Assembly: GCA_038210135.1 (NCBI GenBank)
Contig: JBBQWZ010000052.1
Span: 1 to 44,850, forward strand
Length of the DNA: 44,850 nucleotides
Direction of reading: 5' to 3'
From: JBBQWZ01 sp038210135
GTDB taxonomy: Bacteria; Acidobacteriota; Terriglobia; Bryobacterales; Bryobacteraceae
The translations under genes were made by a program, and so were the position numbers. Below the pieces are notes generated by a model that searched no databases, was not told the origin of the DNA, and saw nothing but the letters and a program-made list of their open reading frames with translations. Each line of letters begins with the position of its first letter. The stretch's first letter is position 1. This document shows positions 16,204 through 24,994 of this stretch, in pieces.

Positions 16204-18177
16204 TTATTCAAGGGTCGAGGTCGCATATTGGATGATTTTCTTTTTGGCGACTGGCGTGGGAGGTTCCGAGCCGGGCATGGAGAGCAGTCCGGCGGCTGAG
16301 CGCAATTGCGTGGGAGCCTGCAGGCGCGCCTTCTTGTCAAAGTACGATTTCAAAACATCGCGCACGATGGGCGCGGCGAAATTACCGTGCACGCCGGCCT
16401 CGAACAGGGCGACAACAACGATCTCCGGATTCTCGCGGGGGGCGAAGCCCACGAACCAGGCGTTGTCGATCAGTTCTTCGCCGGGCTTGATGCCGCCGGC
16501 CTTCATCGCCTTGATGAGGTCGTTCGAGGCGCGCTGAGCGGTTCCGGTTTTGCCGCACACATCCACGTTGGGAAGGCGAGCGCTGGTTCCGGTGCCGCCT
16601 TCGTTGACGACGCCATACATTCCGTAGATGACCTTCTCCAGGTTGGCGTGGTTAAATGCCGCGCGGCGAGTGGGCTCGGTCTTAGCGGCCTCCTTTACGA
16701 GGTGGGGCCGATACCAGGCACCGCCGATAGAGATTCCGCCGATAGCGGAGGCGAGTTGCAAAGGCGAGACGGTCACGGCGCCCTGGCCGATAGAGACCGA
16801 GATGGTTTCGCCGGCGTACCACTTTTCGCGTTGGGTGCGAAGTTTCCATTTGGTCGAGGGCATGGTGCCTTCGGCTTCATGCGGTAGATCAATTCCGGTG
16901 CGGCGGCCGATTCCGGCGAGTTGGGCGGTTTCGGCGATGCGGTCGATTCCGATGCGATCGCCGACGTTATAGAAGTAGACGTCGCAGGATCCGGTGATGG
17001 CGCGGTGCAAGCTGACGCCGGCGCCGTGTCCGCCTTTCGAGAAGAGGTGGCACTTGTGAAAGTGTCCGTAGAAGGTGGCGCCGCCGGAGCAGTTCACGGC
17101 AAAATTCTCGTCGATGATTCCGCTTTCAAGGGCGGCGAGGGCAACGATCGGCTTGAAGGTGGAGCCGGGGGCCAATTGCGATTGCAGCGCGCGATTGAAG
17201 AGCGGCGTAAAGGGATTGGAGTTGATTTCCTTCCAGTCGGCGGCGCGGATGCGGCCTTGGAACATGTTCGGATCGAAGGCCGGACGGCTGACCATGGCGA
17301 GGACTTCGCCCGAGCGCGGGTCGAGCGCGACGACGGCTCCGCGGCGGCCTTCCATTGCGAGTTCGGCGACGGCCTGGAGATCGAGGTCGAGGGTGAGTTG
17401 GAGGTTTCGGCCGGGCGTCGCTTCTTTATTTTCGAGCAACTCGCGCTCGCGACCGAGATTATCGACGACGACGCGGCGCTGTCCATCGACGCCGATCAGG
17501 ACTTCGTTGTATTGCTTTTCGAGGCCGGCTTTGCCGACGACGTCGCCTTGCGAATACTTCGCGAATTCCGCGCTGTTGAGTTCCGTTTCGCTGACTTCGC
17601 CGACGTACCCGATGACGTGGGCGGCGAGGCCGTCTTTGGGGTACAAGCGGCTTTGCGAATGGATGAGCTCGAGTTCCGGGAAGGTTTCGGCATCGCGATG
17701 CGAAGCGACGAAGGCGAGTTCGCCCGGCGTCAATTCGCTCTTGATGACCATCGGCTCATACTTCGGCCGTGAAGCGAATTTGCGCAGGCGGGCCTGGAGA
17801 TCCTCGGGATCGATATTGAGGCCTTCGGCGATGGGTTTGATGTGTTCCGGCTTGAGGTTTTCGCGTGTGAGGATGACTTTGAACGAGGAATGGTTATCGA
17901 CGATGATGCGTCCGTCGCGATCGAGAATTTTGCCGCGCGGGGCGAGCAGGGGGATGGAACGGATGCGATTCCGCTCGGCGCGATCGACGCTGGATTCGTA
18001 GTTGGCGACCTGCAGGTCCCAAAAGCCGGTAAGGAGGACGAGGAAGATGGCGACGGTGAGGTATTGGAACCAGGCGATTTTCGCGGTAGCGAACTGGGTT
18101 TCGTCGCGAAGCAAGGGGCTATTAGCCAGTTCCTGCTCGCGTTCGCGTTCGGTATCCGGACGAAGGGGGGTCGCCAT
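16204..18177 (-). CDS. mrdA: Penicillin-binding protein 2 (elongation transpeptidase)
   Basis: The 657-residue protein has a cytoplasmic start, one membrane anchor (about 35-56), a pedestal region and a transpeptidase domain with the acyl-serine motif STFK (S339-K342), SCD (397-399) and KTGTA (543-547). This is a class B PBP that cross-links peptidoglycan with RodA during lateral wall growth. It begins 6 nt after mreD, so the genes are probably cotranscribed. The C-terminal 30 residues end in a basic tail (VAKKKIIQYATSTLE). All catalytic motifs are intact. Confidence 0.96.
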   Translation of the reverse strand: MATPLRPDTEREREQELANSPLLRDETQFATAKIAWFQYLTVAIFLVLLTGFWDLQVANYESSVDRAERNRIRSIPLLAPRGKILDRDGRIIVDNHSSFKVILTRENLKPEHIKPIAEGLNIDPEDLQARLRKFASRPKYEPMVIKSELTPGELAFVASHRDAETFPELELIHSQSRLYPKDGLAAHVIGYVGEVSETELNSAEFAKYSQGDVVGKAGLEKQYNEVLIGVDGQRRVVVDNLGRERELLENKEATPGRNLQLTLDLDLQAVAELAMEGRRGAVVALDPRSGEVLAMVSRPAFDPNMFQGRIRAADWKEINSNPFTPLFNRALQSQLAPGSTFKPIVALAALESGIIDENFAVNCSGGATFYGHFHKCHLFSKGGHGAGVSLHRAITGSCDVYFYNVGDRIGIDRIAETAQLAGIGRRTGIDLPHEAEGTMPSTKWKLRTQREKWYAGETISVSIGQGAVTVSPLQLASAIGGISIGGAWYRPHLVKEAAKTEPTRRAAFNHANLEKVIYGMYGVVNEGGTGTSARLPNVDVCGKTGTAQRASNDLIKAMKAGGIKPGEELIDNAWFVGFAPRENPEIVVVALFEAGVHGNFAAPIVRDVLKSYFDKKARLQAPTQLRSAAGLLSMPGSEPPTPVAKKKIIQYATSTLE

Positions 18178-18183
18178 GAAAGA

Positions 18184-18714
18184 TCAAACCGCTACTTTCA
18201 GTTTATCGAGAACGTGGAATAGCGGCACCGCGACCGCGGCGTTCAGCACGGCGAGGACGAGAGTTTGTTGCAGATCGAAGTTGATGCTGAGGCCGAGCAA
18301 CGCGCGGGCGAGCACCCAGTAGAAGAATTGGTGGAAGAAGAAAAAGAAGAAGCCGAGCAGGAAACGCAGGGTCGAGTTGTCCACGTCGAAGCGCATGCTG
18401 ACGGAGGCGGCGAAGTAGCCGACCAGCGTGTTGACGATGCCGAACATACCGAGGGGCTGGCTCGAAAGCGAGTCCTGCGCGAGACCGACGGCGGCTCCGA
18501 AAAAGACCGCGGGGACGGTAGAGCGCTTCATCAATGCGAAGTAAACGGTGACAAGGAGTGGCAGTTCGAGATAGCCGAGGTAGGGGAAGAACCTCGGCAC
18601 ATAAACCTGGAACAGGATGGCGGCGAGCGGGATCGCGATTAACGAAACAGGACGCAATTTCGCGGCCCGATCGCGGCGCGGCCGGGTAAGCAGTGAATCG
18701 TTGTACTCCATCAT
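18184..18714 (-). CDS. mreD: Rod shape-determining protein MreD
   Basis: The 176-residue, strongly hydrophobic protein has about five to six membrane helices and the MreD-like stretch VFFGAAVGLAQDSLSSQPLG, then MFGIVNTLVGYFAASVSMRF. Position between mreC and mrdA supports the call. Its ATG overlaps the end of mreC by 4 nt (start-stop overlap), a sign of translational coupling. MreD is an inner-membrane partner of MreC in the elongasome; its exact biochemical role is not settled. Confidence 0.93.
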   Translation of the reverse strand: MMEYNDSLLTRPRRDRAAKLRPVSLIAIPLAAILFQVYVPRFFPYLGYLELPLLVTVYFALMKRSTVPAVFFGAAVGLAQDSLSSQPLGMFGIVNTLVGYFAASVSMRFDVDNSTLRFLLGFFFFFFHQFFYWVLARALLGLSINFDLQQTLVLAVLNAAVAVPLFHVLDKLKVAV

Positions 18715-19883
18715 GGACGAGGCGATGGGGAGCCTCCCTGTGGGTCGCCGGGCTTCGATGGATCGTGCTTGCGATCGGATTTTGTTTCGGGCTTGGCTTC
18801 CGGTTTGGCTTCCGGTTTACCTGGGGGCGCGTTGAAGTTCGGTAATTTGCCCGAATTCTGGCCGTACTTGACGCCCTGCGTTTCGCCGAGCTTTTTATAG
18901 CGATCGAGCAGGTGATCAGCGTCGGTGGACAGCGCGGAACGCACGACTCCGCTGGGAGTCGGCGTGGTTTGCGAAGGCTGGCCGTCGGGCGCGACGGCGC
19001 CGGGTTCAGGGGGAGGCGGCGGCATGGACTTGATAGGCTGCATCGTCCCGGGCGCGTCCGGCAAAGGCTGGTGGACGCCCTCGAGGACAATCAGGACTTC
19101 CTCGATGCCATTGGCCAGACCGCTCGGCACAACATAAATTTCTTTGAACGTTTTGCCCTGGCGCACGACGGTGGCCTGGCCGACGGGCAGTCCTTTCGGA
19201 AACACGCGATCGTCTCCGGAGGTAAAGAACCACTCGCCGATTTCGACTTTCTGCTCGTTCTGCACGTAATCCACGAGACCGGTGGAATGACCTAGTCCCC
19301 TCAGTGTGCCGTGCACGCGATTGGTCTGTGAGAGGACACCGGCGGCGAAGGTCTGATCAGTGATCAATAGAACCTGGGACGCGAACTGATAGACGGAAAT
19401 TACCTTGCCGACAATTCCGTCGGGGGTGATGACGGCCATGCCGCGCTCCACGCCGCTGGTCGAACCGCGATCGAGGATGATCACTTTGGAAGTGGCGCCC
19501 GGGGCGTTGCCGATGACGCGCGCGGCGACGGTTTTCGATTGGGCGCGGGTTTGGAAGGCGGCGAGGGCGCGCGCGCGGTCGGCGGTGGAGAGCTCGGTTT
19601 TGAGGAACTGGTTTTCCATTTTCAGCCGGTTCATCTCCGACTTGAGACTCTTATTCTCCTCGCGTACATCGAGGAGCACGAAGTAATCGGAAAAGAAATG
19701 AGCGGTCGTACTGCGCGTGGCTTCGATCACCCGCGCAAGCGGCGTGACCGCGGTCATGGCCCAGATACGAATCAGGCGCACTTCCTGCTTGGTTTTGACC
19801 TGATAAGCGAGCAGCAGGAGTTGCGCGACGATGACGGCGAGAAGGACCGTGAGGCTGCGATAGCGATTGAGAATCGTTTCCAT
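18711..19883 (-). CDS. mreC: Rod shape-determining protein MreC
   Basis: From ATG 19883 (METILNRYRSLTVLLAVIVA) the protein has 390 residues: one membrane anchor (about 9-28), a coiled-coil region (LLDVREENKSLKSEMNRLKM) and the MreC beta-sandwich domains (VIGNAPGATSKVIILDRGST; GKVISVYQFASQVLLITDQT). The C-terminal tail of about 100 residues is low complexity, with PPPPPEPGAV and PEAKPEAKPETK repeats. MreC is the periplasmic scaffold linking MreB to PBP2 and RodA. The frame is open to 20012 but that part overlaps mreB and was excluded. Confidence 0.95.
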   Translation of the reverse strand: METILNRYRSLTVLLAVIVAQLLLLAYQVKTKQEVRLIRIWAMTAVTPLARVIEATRSTTAHFFSDYFVLLDVREENKSLKSEMNRLKMENQFLKTELSTADRARALAAFQTRAQSKTVAARVIGNAPGATSKVIILDRGSTSGVERGMAVITPDGIVGKVISVYQFASQVLLITDQTFAAGVLSQTNRVHGTLRGLGHSTGLVDYVQNEQKVEIGEWFFTSGDDRVFPKGLPVGQATVVRQGKTFKEIYVVPSGLANGIEEVLIVLEGVHQPLPDAPGTMQPIKSMPPPPPEPGAVAPDGQPSQTTPTPSGVVRSALSTDADHLLDRYKKLGETQGVKYGQNSGKLPNFNAPPGKPEAKPEAKPETKSDRKHDPSKPGDPQGGSPSPRP

Positions 19884-19896
19884 TGCGACGTTGAAA

Positions 19897-20922
19897 CTAC
19901 TCGATGGCGATTCTCCGGAGGAGCTTAAAGTCGGTGAGCATGCGGCCGGTTCCGAGAACGACGGAGGCGAGAGGGTCTTCCGCAATGGAGACGGGCAGGC
20001 CGGTTTCGTCACGGATGCGCTTGTCGAGATTCTTCAACAGCGCGCCGCCGCCGGTGAGCACGATGCCGCGGTCGCTGATGTCTGCGGAGAGTTCGGGCGG
20101 TGTGCGTTCGAGCGCGACGCGGATGGCGTTCATGATGGTCGCAGTGCATTCGGCGAGCGATTCGCGGATTTCCGAATCATTGATGGTGATGGTTTTCGGT
20201 ACGCCTTCGATCAGGTTGCGGCCCTTGATTTCCATGGTCAGCGGCTTGTCGAGCGGAAAGGCGGATCCGATCTGAATCTTGATTTGCTCCGCGGTGCGTT
20301 CGCCGATCAACAGGTTGTACTTGCGCTTGAGGTACTGCATGATGGCGTCGTCCATTTCGTTTCCAGCGACGCGAACGGAGCGCGAATGGACGATACCTGA
20401 AAGCGAGATAACGGCGACGTCGGTGGTTCCGCCACCGATGTCCACGACCATGTTGCCGGAAGGTTCGGTGATGGGGAGTCCGGCGCCGATGGCGGCGACC
20501 ATGGCTTGTTCGACGAGGTGGACTTCGCTGGCTTTCGCGCGGTAGGCGGAATCGATGACGGCGCGCTTTTCCACTTGCGTGATTTCGCCGGGCACTCCGA
20601 TGACGATGCGCGGATGCACGAGCATTTTGCGTCCGTGCGCTTTCTGAATAAAGTAACCGAGCATGCGTTCGGTGACTTTGAAGTCGGCGATGACGCCGTC
20701 CTTCATGGGCCGGATGGCGACGATATTTCCGGGCGTGCGGCCGAGCATCTCCTTGGCCTCTTTGCCAACCGCTTCGACTTCGCCATTGGTTTTGTTGATC
20801 GCGACTATGGACGGCTCGTTCACGACGATCCCTTTGCCCTTGGCGTAGACGAGGGTGTTCGCAGTTCCTAGATCGATGGCTAGGTCCGAAGAAAATAGGC
20901 TAAACAGCGAGCGTATGTTCAT
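19897..20922 (-). CDS. mreB: Rod shape-determining actin homologue MreB
   Basis: The 341-residue protein carries all actin-fold signatures: phosphate 1 (DLAIDLGTANTLVYAKGKGI), connect/phosphate 2 (VVDIGGGTTDVAVISL) and adenosine motif (IVLTGGGALLKNLD). It polymerises under the membrane and positions the wall elongation machinery. It is first in the mreBCD-mrdA-rodA operon, with 13 nt to mreC. ATG 20922 (MNIRSLFSLF) was chosen over the longer frame to 20967 because it matches the family start; the GAAGGAG upstream is 17 nt away, further than usual. Confidence 0.97.
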   Translation of the reverse strand: MNIRSLFSLFSSDLAIDLGTANTLVYAKGKGIVVNEPSIVAINKTNGEVEAVGKEAKEMLGRTPGNIVAIRPMKDGVIADFKVTERMLGYFIQKAHGRKMLVHPRIVIGVPGEITQVEKRAVIDSAYRAKASEVHLVEQAMVAAIGAGLPITEPSGNMVVDIGGGTTDVAVISLSGIVHSRSVRVAGNEMDDAIMQYLKRKYNLLIGERTAEQIKIQIGSAFPLDKPLTMEIKGRNLIEGVPKTITINDSEIRESLAECTATIMNAIRVALERTPPELSADISDRGIVLTGGGALLKNLDKRIRDETGLPVSIAEDPLASVVLGTGRMLTDFKLLRRIAIE

Positions 20923-21093
20923 GGACGAGAAATTTCGAACTCCTTCAAAGTGGACCTGCACCCACAAAGGTGCCGCCCGGAAACGGAGCAGTTCCGTCAG
21001 TTCCTATTTATTTTCAACCATTTGCTAACAAGACGCAAAGGGGTAACTTGCTTTTTGTTGGAAGAATGCGCGGTGCCGGTACACTAAGAGACA
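20923..21093. promoter_or_regulatory. Divergent promoter region of the mre operon and the lipoprotein gene
   Basis: The 171-nt spacer between mreB (minus) and the plus-strand lipoprotein must hold both promoters. An AT-rich stretch (21001-21028) could provide the mre promoter. For the plus strand TTGGAA and TACACT are 16 nt apart near 21058-21085. None of these matches is strong. Confidence 0.3.
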
Positions 21094-22227
21094 ATGCTGA
21101 GCCGTCGAGCGTTTCTGAGTACTCCTGTCGTAAGTACCGCCGCTGTCGTATTTTCCGGGTGTTCGCGGAAGCCGGGGACAGGATTTCCGGGGTACGCGTT
21201 TGTGGCGAATAGCGGCGGGCAGACGGTGGCGGCGGTGGACCTGAACGCGTTCGCGGTGAAGAAGCACATCGGGCTGGCCGCGAGTCCGACGCAGATTGCG
21301 GCTCCACTGAGCCGGCAGGCGGTGTACGCGCTGACGCCCGAGACCGGTTCGATCCACGAGATCCTGACGGGCACGCTGGCGGTTTCGCGGAAGGTTTCGG
21401 TGGGAGGCAAGGCACACGCCATGCAGTTGGCGTTCGATGAGCGGTCGTTGTGGGTCCTGCTGCCGGGGGCGAAGAAGCTGGTTCGGGTGGTGCTGGATTC
21501 CTTCAAGGTGGACGTACAGATTGCGCTGCCGGCGACTCCGACCGGCTTTGATGCGGCGGCGAACGGGCTGTCGGCGGCGGTCAGCTTTGGCGCGGAAGGA
21601 TTCGCGCTGGTGGATCTGGCGGGGCGACGCTGCGGCGACTTGATCCGCGCGGACGGAACGATTGGGCTGGTCCGTTTTCAACTAGGAAGCCGGGCGTTGG
21701 TGGCGGCGAATCTGGATCGACGGCTGGTGTCGCTGTACGAAGCTCCGACGGGGCGCTTGATTGTGCATCTGCCGTTGACGGTGCGGCCGGACCGCTTTTG
21801 CTTCAAGCCGGATGGCGGTCAATTATTCGTGACGGGCGAAGGTTCGGACGCGGTGGTGGTGGTGTATCCGTTTCAGACTGAGGTGGCGGGGACGCTGCTG
21901 GTGGGGCGGGCTCCGGGGGCGATGGCGGCGACGACGACGCCATCCTACTTGTTTGTGGCGAGTCCGAAATCCGGGGACGTGAGCGTGCTCAACGTGGACA
22001 CGCAGCGGCTGGTGGCGGCGATTTCCGTGGGTACGGAGCCGTGCTATATCGCGATCACGCCGGGCGACGAACTGGCCTTGGTATTGAACAAGACATCGGG
22101 CGACATGGCGGTGCTGCGGGTGGGTGCGATTGCGGCGAAACGGGGTAGAAATACGCCGCCGCCGCTGTTCACGATGATTCCGGTGGGGTCGGCTCCGACG
22201 TGCGCGGTGGTCCGGGCGACGGCCTGA
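21094..22227 (+). CDS. Exported YVTN-type beta-propeller lipoprotein
   Basis: The 377-residue protein begins MLSRRAFLSTPVVSTAAVVF followed by SGC, combining a twin-arginine motif (SRRAFLS) with a lipobox (FSGC), so it is probably exported folded and lipidated at the cysteine. The body is a repeat protein: FVANSGGQTVAAVDL, FVASPKSGDVSVLNVDTQRL and LVLNKTSGDMAVLRV are blades of the YVTN/40-residue propeller type. The family is often annotated as surface antigen or cytochrome-d1-like protein without known reaction. It ends exactly adjacent to the stop codon of the convergent gene with no spacer. Confidence 0.82.
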   Translation: MLSRRAFLSTPVVSTAAVVFSGCSRKPGTGFPGYAFVANSGGQTVAAVDLNAFAVKKHIGLAASPTQIAAPLSRQAVYALTPETGSIHEILTGTLAVSRKVSVGGKAHAMQLAFDERSLWVLLPGAKKLVRVVLDSFKVDVQIALPATPTGFDAAANGLSAAVSFGAEGFALVDLAGRRCGDLIRADGTIGLVRFQLGSRALVAANLDRRLVSLYEAPTGRLIVHLPLTVRPDRFCFKPDGGQLFVTGEGSDAVVVVYPFQTEVAGTLLVGRAPGAMAATTTPSYLFVASPKSGDVSVLNVDTQRLVAAISVGTEPCYIAITPGDELALVLNKTSGDMAVLRVGAIAAKRGRNTPPPLFTMIPVGSAPTCAVVRATA

Positions 22228-22527
22228 TTACGGGCGGGGCGGATCGATGACGGAGATGCGCTCGGCCGGGACCTCATAGGCCTTCTCTTCGCGGTCGATT
22301 TCGGCGGCGAGCGCATTGAGGTCCGGCGGGCGATAGCCGCTTTCGACTTCCTCGCGTTGGGCGGCGTACGAACCGGCTGGAGTGGTGTTCCGGCGGATTT
22401 CCCGCAGCACGTCTTTCAGTTCATTGAGCTCAGTGCTGAGCGAAAAGACTTTGTAGACGACGGCGAAGAACAGGCAGTACATCACTCCGGTGAGCAGACT
22501 ACTTACGAACATTGCAAAACCGGGCAC
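22228..22527 (-). CDS. Small single-pass membrane protein
   Basis: This 99-residue protein has one N-terminal membrane helix (FVSSLLTGVMYCLFFAVVYKVF), a short helical heptad region (STELNELKDVLREIRRN) and a polar tail ending ISVIDPPRP. I do not recognise a family. The layout (helix, coiled coil, flexible tail) is typical of membrane-anchored adaptor or assembly proteins, but no partner is visible. It lies 67 nt after the DUF4159 gene on the same strand and stop codon to stop codon with the lipoprotein gene. Confidence 0.65.
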   Translation of the reverse strand: MPGFAMFVSSLLTGVMYCLFFAVVYKVFSLSTELNELKDVLREIRRNTTPAGSYAAQREEVESGYRPPDLNALAAEIDREEKAYEVPAERISVIDPPRP

Positions 22528-22594
22528 AGGGAATACTCCTCATGGGAAGGTTCGGCTGGGGAAAGAGAAAGCTTTAGGCTGATGCCAGCTGACC

Positions 22595-23446
22595 CTAATG
22601 GGTCAGCGAGTAAATGGCGTAATTTACGCCGACGCGAATGCCCAGGGCGGAGTATTTCTCCGGGTAGCGAGGGTCGTCGGCCCATTCCCAGGAGTCGCCG
22701 ACATCGGAATTGAAGGTCATGGCGACCATCAGGCGAGCGTGGTCGTCGTAGATGCCGCGCCAGTGGGGCACGGTATTTTGCGCGCGCCGGCTCATGCCGC
22801 CGCCGCGCAGTGCCCACTGACCGGGTATCTGATAGCGATCCGAGAGGTCGTAGAGGACGTGGAAAATGGGGTCGCTGTCTTCGATCTCGACGATGGGCCG
22901 ATCGGGGAAAACGCGCTTCATACTTTGCATAAAGCGGTCCCACTCGTCGTCGTTCCAAAAATCGTCGAGGAAGAGGAAGCCGCCGCGAAGTAAATAGTCG
23001 CGAAGACGCGAGGCCTGCGAATCGGTGAGGAGCCAATCGCCCATTTCACCGGCGGCGAGATAGGGCCAGTTGTAGACGTCGTCGCCGTCATCGAGATTCA
23101 CGGGCTGCTCGACGGAACGGGTGTGGACACGGGTCAGGCGGCGCATGGCCTGGGCGAAGTTGCGGTCGGCGCGGGGATAATCCTGGGTCCAACTGGTGCC
23201 TCCGATATGCCAGTCGGGCGGTGGTCCGCCGAAGCGATTAAAGCGGGTAAAGCGCGCCTCGGGATGCTGCGGATACATCAGGCGAGCGAAGATCCACTCC
23301 GTTTTTTCGTTGTGATCCTTGGGAAGCTGGACGTCGTCGTAGGGTTCCATGCTCTGGTACAGGCGCCATTCCTTTTGAAAGGCAAAGCTCACCGCGACCG
23401 CCGCGAGAGCAGGGACCAAACGCCAGAGATCCTTGCGCCCAATCAT
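22595..23446 (-). CDS. DUF4159 family protein
   Basis: The 283-residue protein has an N-terminal signal-like segment (LVPALAAVAVSFAFQKEW) and matches the DUF4159 family by its core: WIFARLMYPQHPE, WTQDYPRADRNFAQAMRRL, LRDYLLRGGFLFLDDFW and YDDHARLMVAMTFNSDVGDS. DUF4159 is related to the flavodoxin-like or glutamine amidotransferase-like periplasmic domains found near MoxR-AAA and VWA proteins; none of those are here. Its function is unknown. It starts 42 nt downstream of rsmE, in the same direction, and may share its transcript. Confidence 0.8.
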   Translation of the reverse strand: MIGRKDLWRLVPALAAVAVSFAFQKEWRLYQSMEPYDDVQLPKDHNEKTEWIFARLMYPQHPEARFTRFNRFGGPPPDWHIGGTSWTQDYPRADRNFAQAMRRLTRVHTRSVEQPVNLDDGDDVYNWPYLAAGEMGDWLLTDSQASRLRDYLLRGGFLFLDDFWNDDEWDRFMQSMKRVFPDRPIVEIEDSDPIFHVLYDLSDRYQIPGQWALRGGGMSRRAQNTVPHWRGIYDDHARLMVAMTFNSDVGDSWEWADDPRYPEKYSALGIRVGVNYAIYSLTH

Positions 23447-23488
23447 GGCATCCGCAGAATAGCATTGGCCGACAAGACGCGGGAGCGG

Positions 23489-24250
23489 TTATGCGGCGTC
23501 TGGCTGAGTCGACGGAGCGAGCCCGAATTCGGCGTTCCATGCGTTCGCGACGACAGCGAGTGCGGCCATTGCGGCGGTTTCCGCGCGCAGGATCAGGGGT
23601 CCGGCCTGCGCGCTGATCCAGCCGGCGGGTTCGAAGCGGGCGCGCTCTTCTTCGGTCCAGCCACCTTCGGGCCCCACGAGGATGGCGATCGATGCGTTGC
23701 GTTCTTTGACTTTGGGCAAGGCGGAAAAAAGTGGCAAGCCGGTGCGGGATTCATCGAGTACGAGCCGGATGCCGGTTTCGCGTTCGAGTGCGAGGCGCAG
23801 GGGCGTGGCGGGGGCTAGCTCCGGCAGACGATCGCGGCGGGACTGCTGACTGGCTTCGACCAGAATGCGATTCCAGCGTTCGCTGCGCTTTGGCGCGGCG
23901 CGGTCGAGACCGTGCTCGCAGCGCGTCGCGATGACGGGCACGATGCGGGTGACGCCGAGTTCGGTGGCCTTTTCGAGCATCCATTCGAAATGATCGAACT
24001 TGATCAGCGCCGCGCAGAGGGTCACCGAAACAACTTCGGGCTGGAGCTCGACGGGCTCCAGAATGCGGAAGGTCACATTTTCTTTGTGGGCGGTTTCGAC
24101 TTCGGCTAGCCAGACTCGCTGGTTGTCGGAGATTTCATGCCGTTGACCGGGCTCGACGCGCAGAACGCGAGTGAGGTGTTTGGCGTCTTCACCGGTGAGC
24201 TCGGCTTGACCGCGGTGAACCGATTCGACGAAAAAGCGCCGCCGTGACAT
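23489..24250 (-). CDS. rsmE: 16S rRNA (uracil-1498-N3)-methyltransferase RsmE
   Basis: The 253-residue protein has an N-terminal PUA-like domain (HLTRVLRVEPGQRHEISDNQ) and a SPOUT methyltransferase domain with LVGPEGGWTEEERARFE and LGPLILRAETA-type knot (here AGPLILRAETAAMAAL). KATELGVTRIVPVIATRCEH is a second signature. It methylates U1498 of 16S rRNA. The gene diverges from ruvA with a 53-nt spacer. Normal length and motifs. Confidence 0.95.
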   Translation of the reverse strand: MSRRRFFVESVHRGQAELTGEDAKHLTRVLRVEPGQRHEISDNQRVWLAEVETAHKENVTFRILEPVELQPEVVSVTLCAALIKFDHFEWMLEKATELGVTRIVPVIATRCEHGLDRAAPKRSERWNRILVEASQQSRRDRLPELAPATPLRLALERETGIRLVLDESRTGLPLFSALPKVKERNASIAILVGPEGGWTEEERARFEPAGWISAQAGPLILRAETAAMAALAVVANAWNAEFGLAPSTQPDAA

Positions 24251-24303
24251 CGTGATTCCTACTTGGGCCTTTCTTCTTGAACTGCTAGCCTATCTTTCAA
24301 AAC

Positions 24304-24906
24304 ATGATCGCGCATCTCCGTGGGATCCTTCTTGAAAAACATCCGAACCAGGCCATCGTCGAAGCGCAGGGCGTGGGGTACGACGTCACGATTCCGGTTT
24401 CGACATTTTCGGCACTGCCGGATGTAGGCCAGGAAGCGAAGCTGCGGATCCACACGCACGTCCGCGAGGATGCGATCGCGTTGTTCGGGTTTACGACCGC
24501 GGACGAGAAGGCGCTTTTCGAAAAGCTGATCGGCGTGAGCGGCATTGGGCCGAAGCTGGCGATCACGGCGCTCTCCGGGCTGGCGACGGCGGAACTGGTG
24601 GGCGCGATCCGGTCCGGCGCGATCGAGGTGCTGGTGCGGATTCCGGGTGTGGGCAAGAAGACCGCGGAGCGCATCGTGCTCGAGTTGCGCGACAAGCTGG
24701 AGCTGCTGGGCATCGGCGCGAAAGCGACGTCGGCGGCAAGCGGGAAGCCGGTGCGCGATCCGATCGACGACGACGTGGTCAGCGCCTTGATCAATTTCGG
24801 GACGACGCGCGCGCAGGCCGAAGAGGCGGTGCGGAAGGCGAAGAAGGATTCCGAGGACAATGGCTTCGAGCCGCTGTTCCGGCGTGCATTGAAACTGGTT
24901 CGCTAG
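24304..24906 (+). CDS. ruvA: Holliday junction branch migration protein RuvA
   Basis: The 200-residue protein has the three RuvA domains: OB fold (MIAHLRGILLEKHPNQAIVE), helix-hairpin-helix pairs (LIGVSGIGPKLAITALSGL; IPGVGKKTAERIVLELRDKL) and the short C-terminal domain III after a flexible linker (DVVSALINFGTTRAQAEEAV). It binds four-way junctions and directs RuvB. ruvB and ruvC are not adjacent here, which is common outside Proteobacteria. Confidence 0.97.
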   Translation: MIAHLRGILLEKHPNQAIVEAQGVGYDVTIPVSTFSALPDVGQEAKLRIHTHVREDAIALFGFTTADEKALFEKLIGVSGIGPKLAITALSGLATAELVGAIRSGAIEVLVRIPGVGKKTAERIVLELRDKLELLGIGAKATSAASGKPVRDPIDDDVVSALINFGTTRAQAEEAVRKAKKDSEDNGFEPLFRRALKLVR

Positions 24907-24994
24907 GCGGCGTTGCGCTGCCGTCGCCGAATTGATACACATGAAGCCGTGCGGCGGGTGCCGCTTTCATCCTCGATCTCTTCGTCTCTGAGCA

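Noticed and set aside
16921..17772. Antisense frame opposite mrdA, and similar long antisense frames at 11623-12807, 28284-29243, 41390-42349 and 42362-43222
   Set aside because: All lie opposite strong genes and have low-complexity composition expected from codon-position GC bias.
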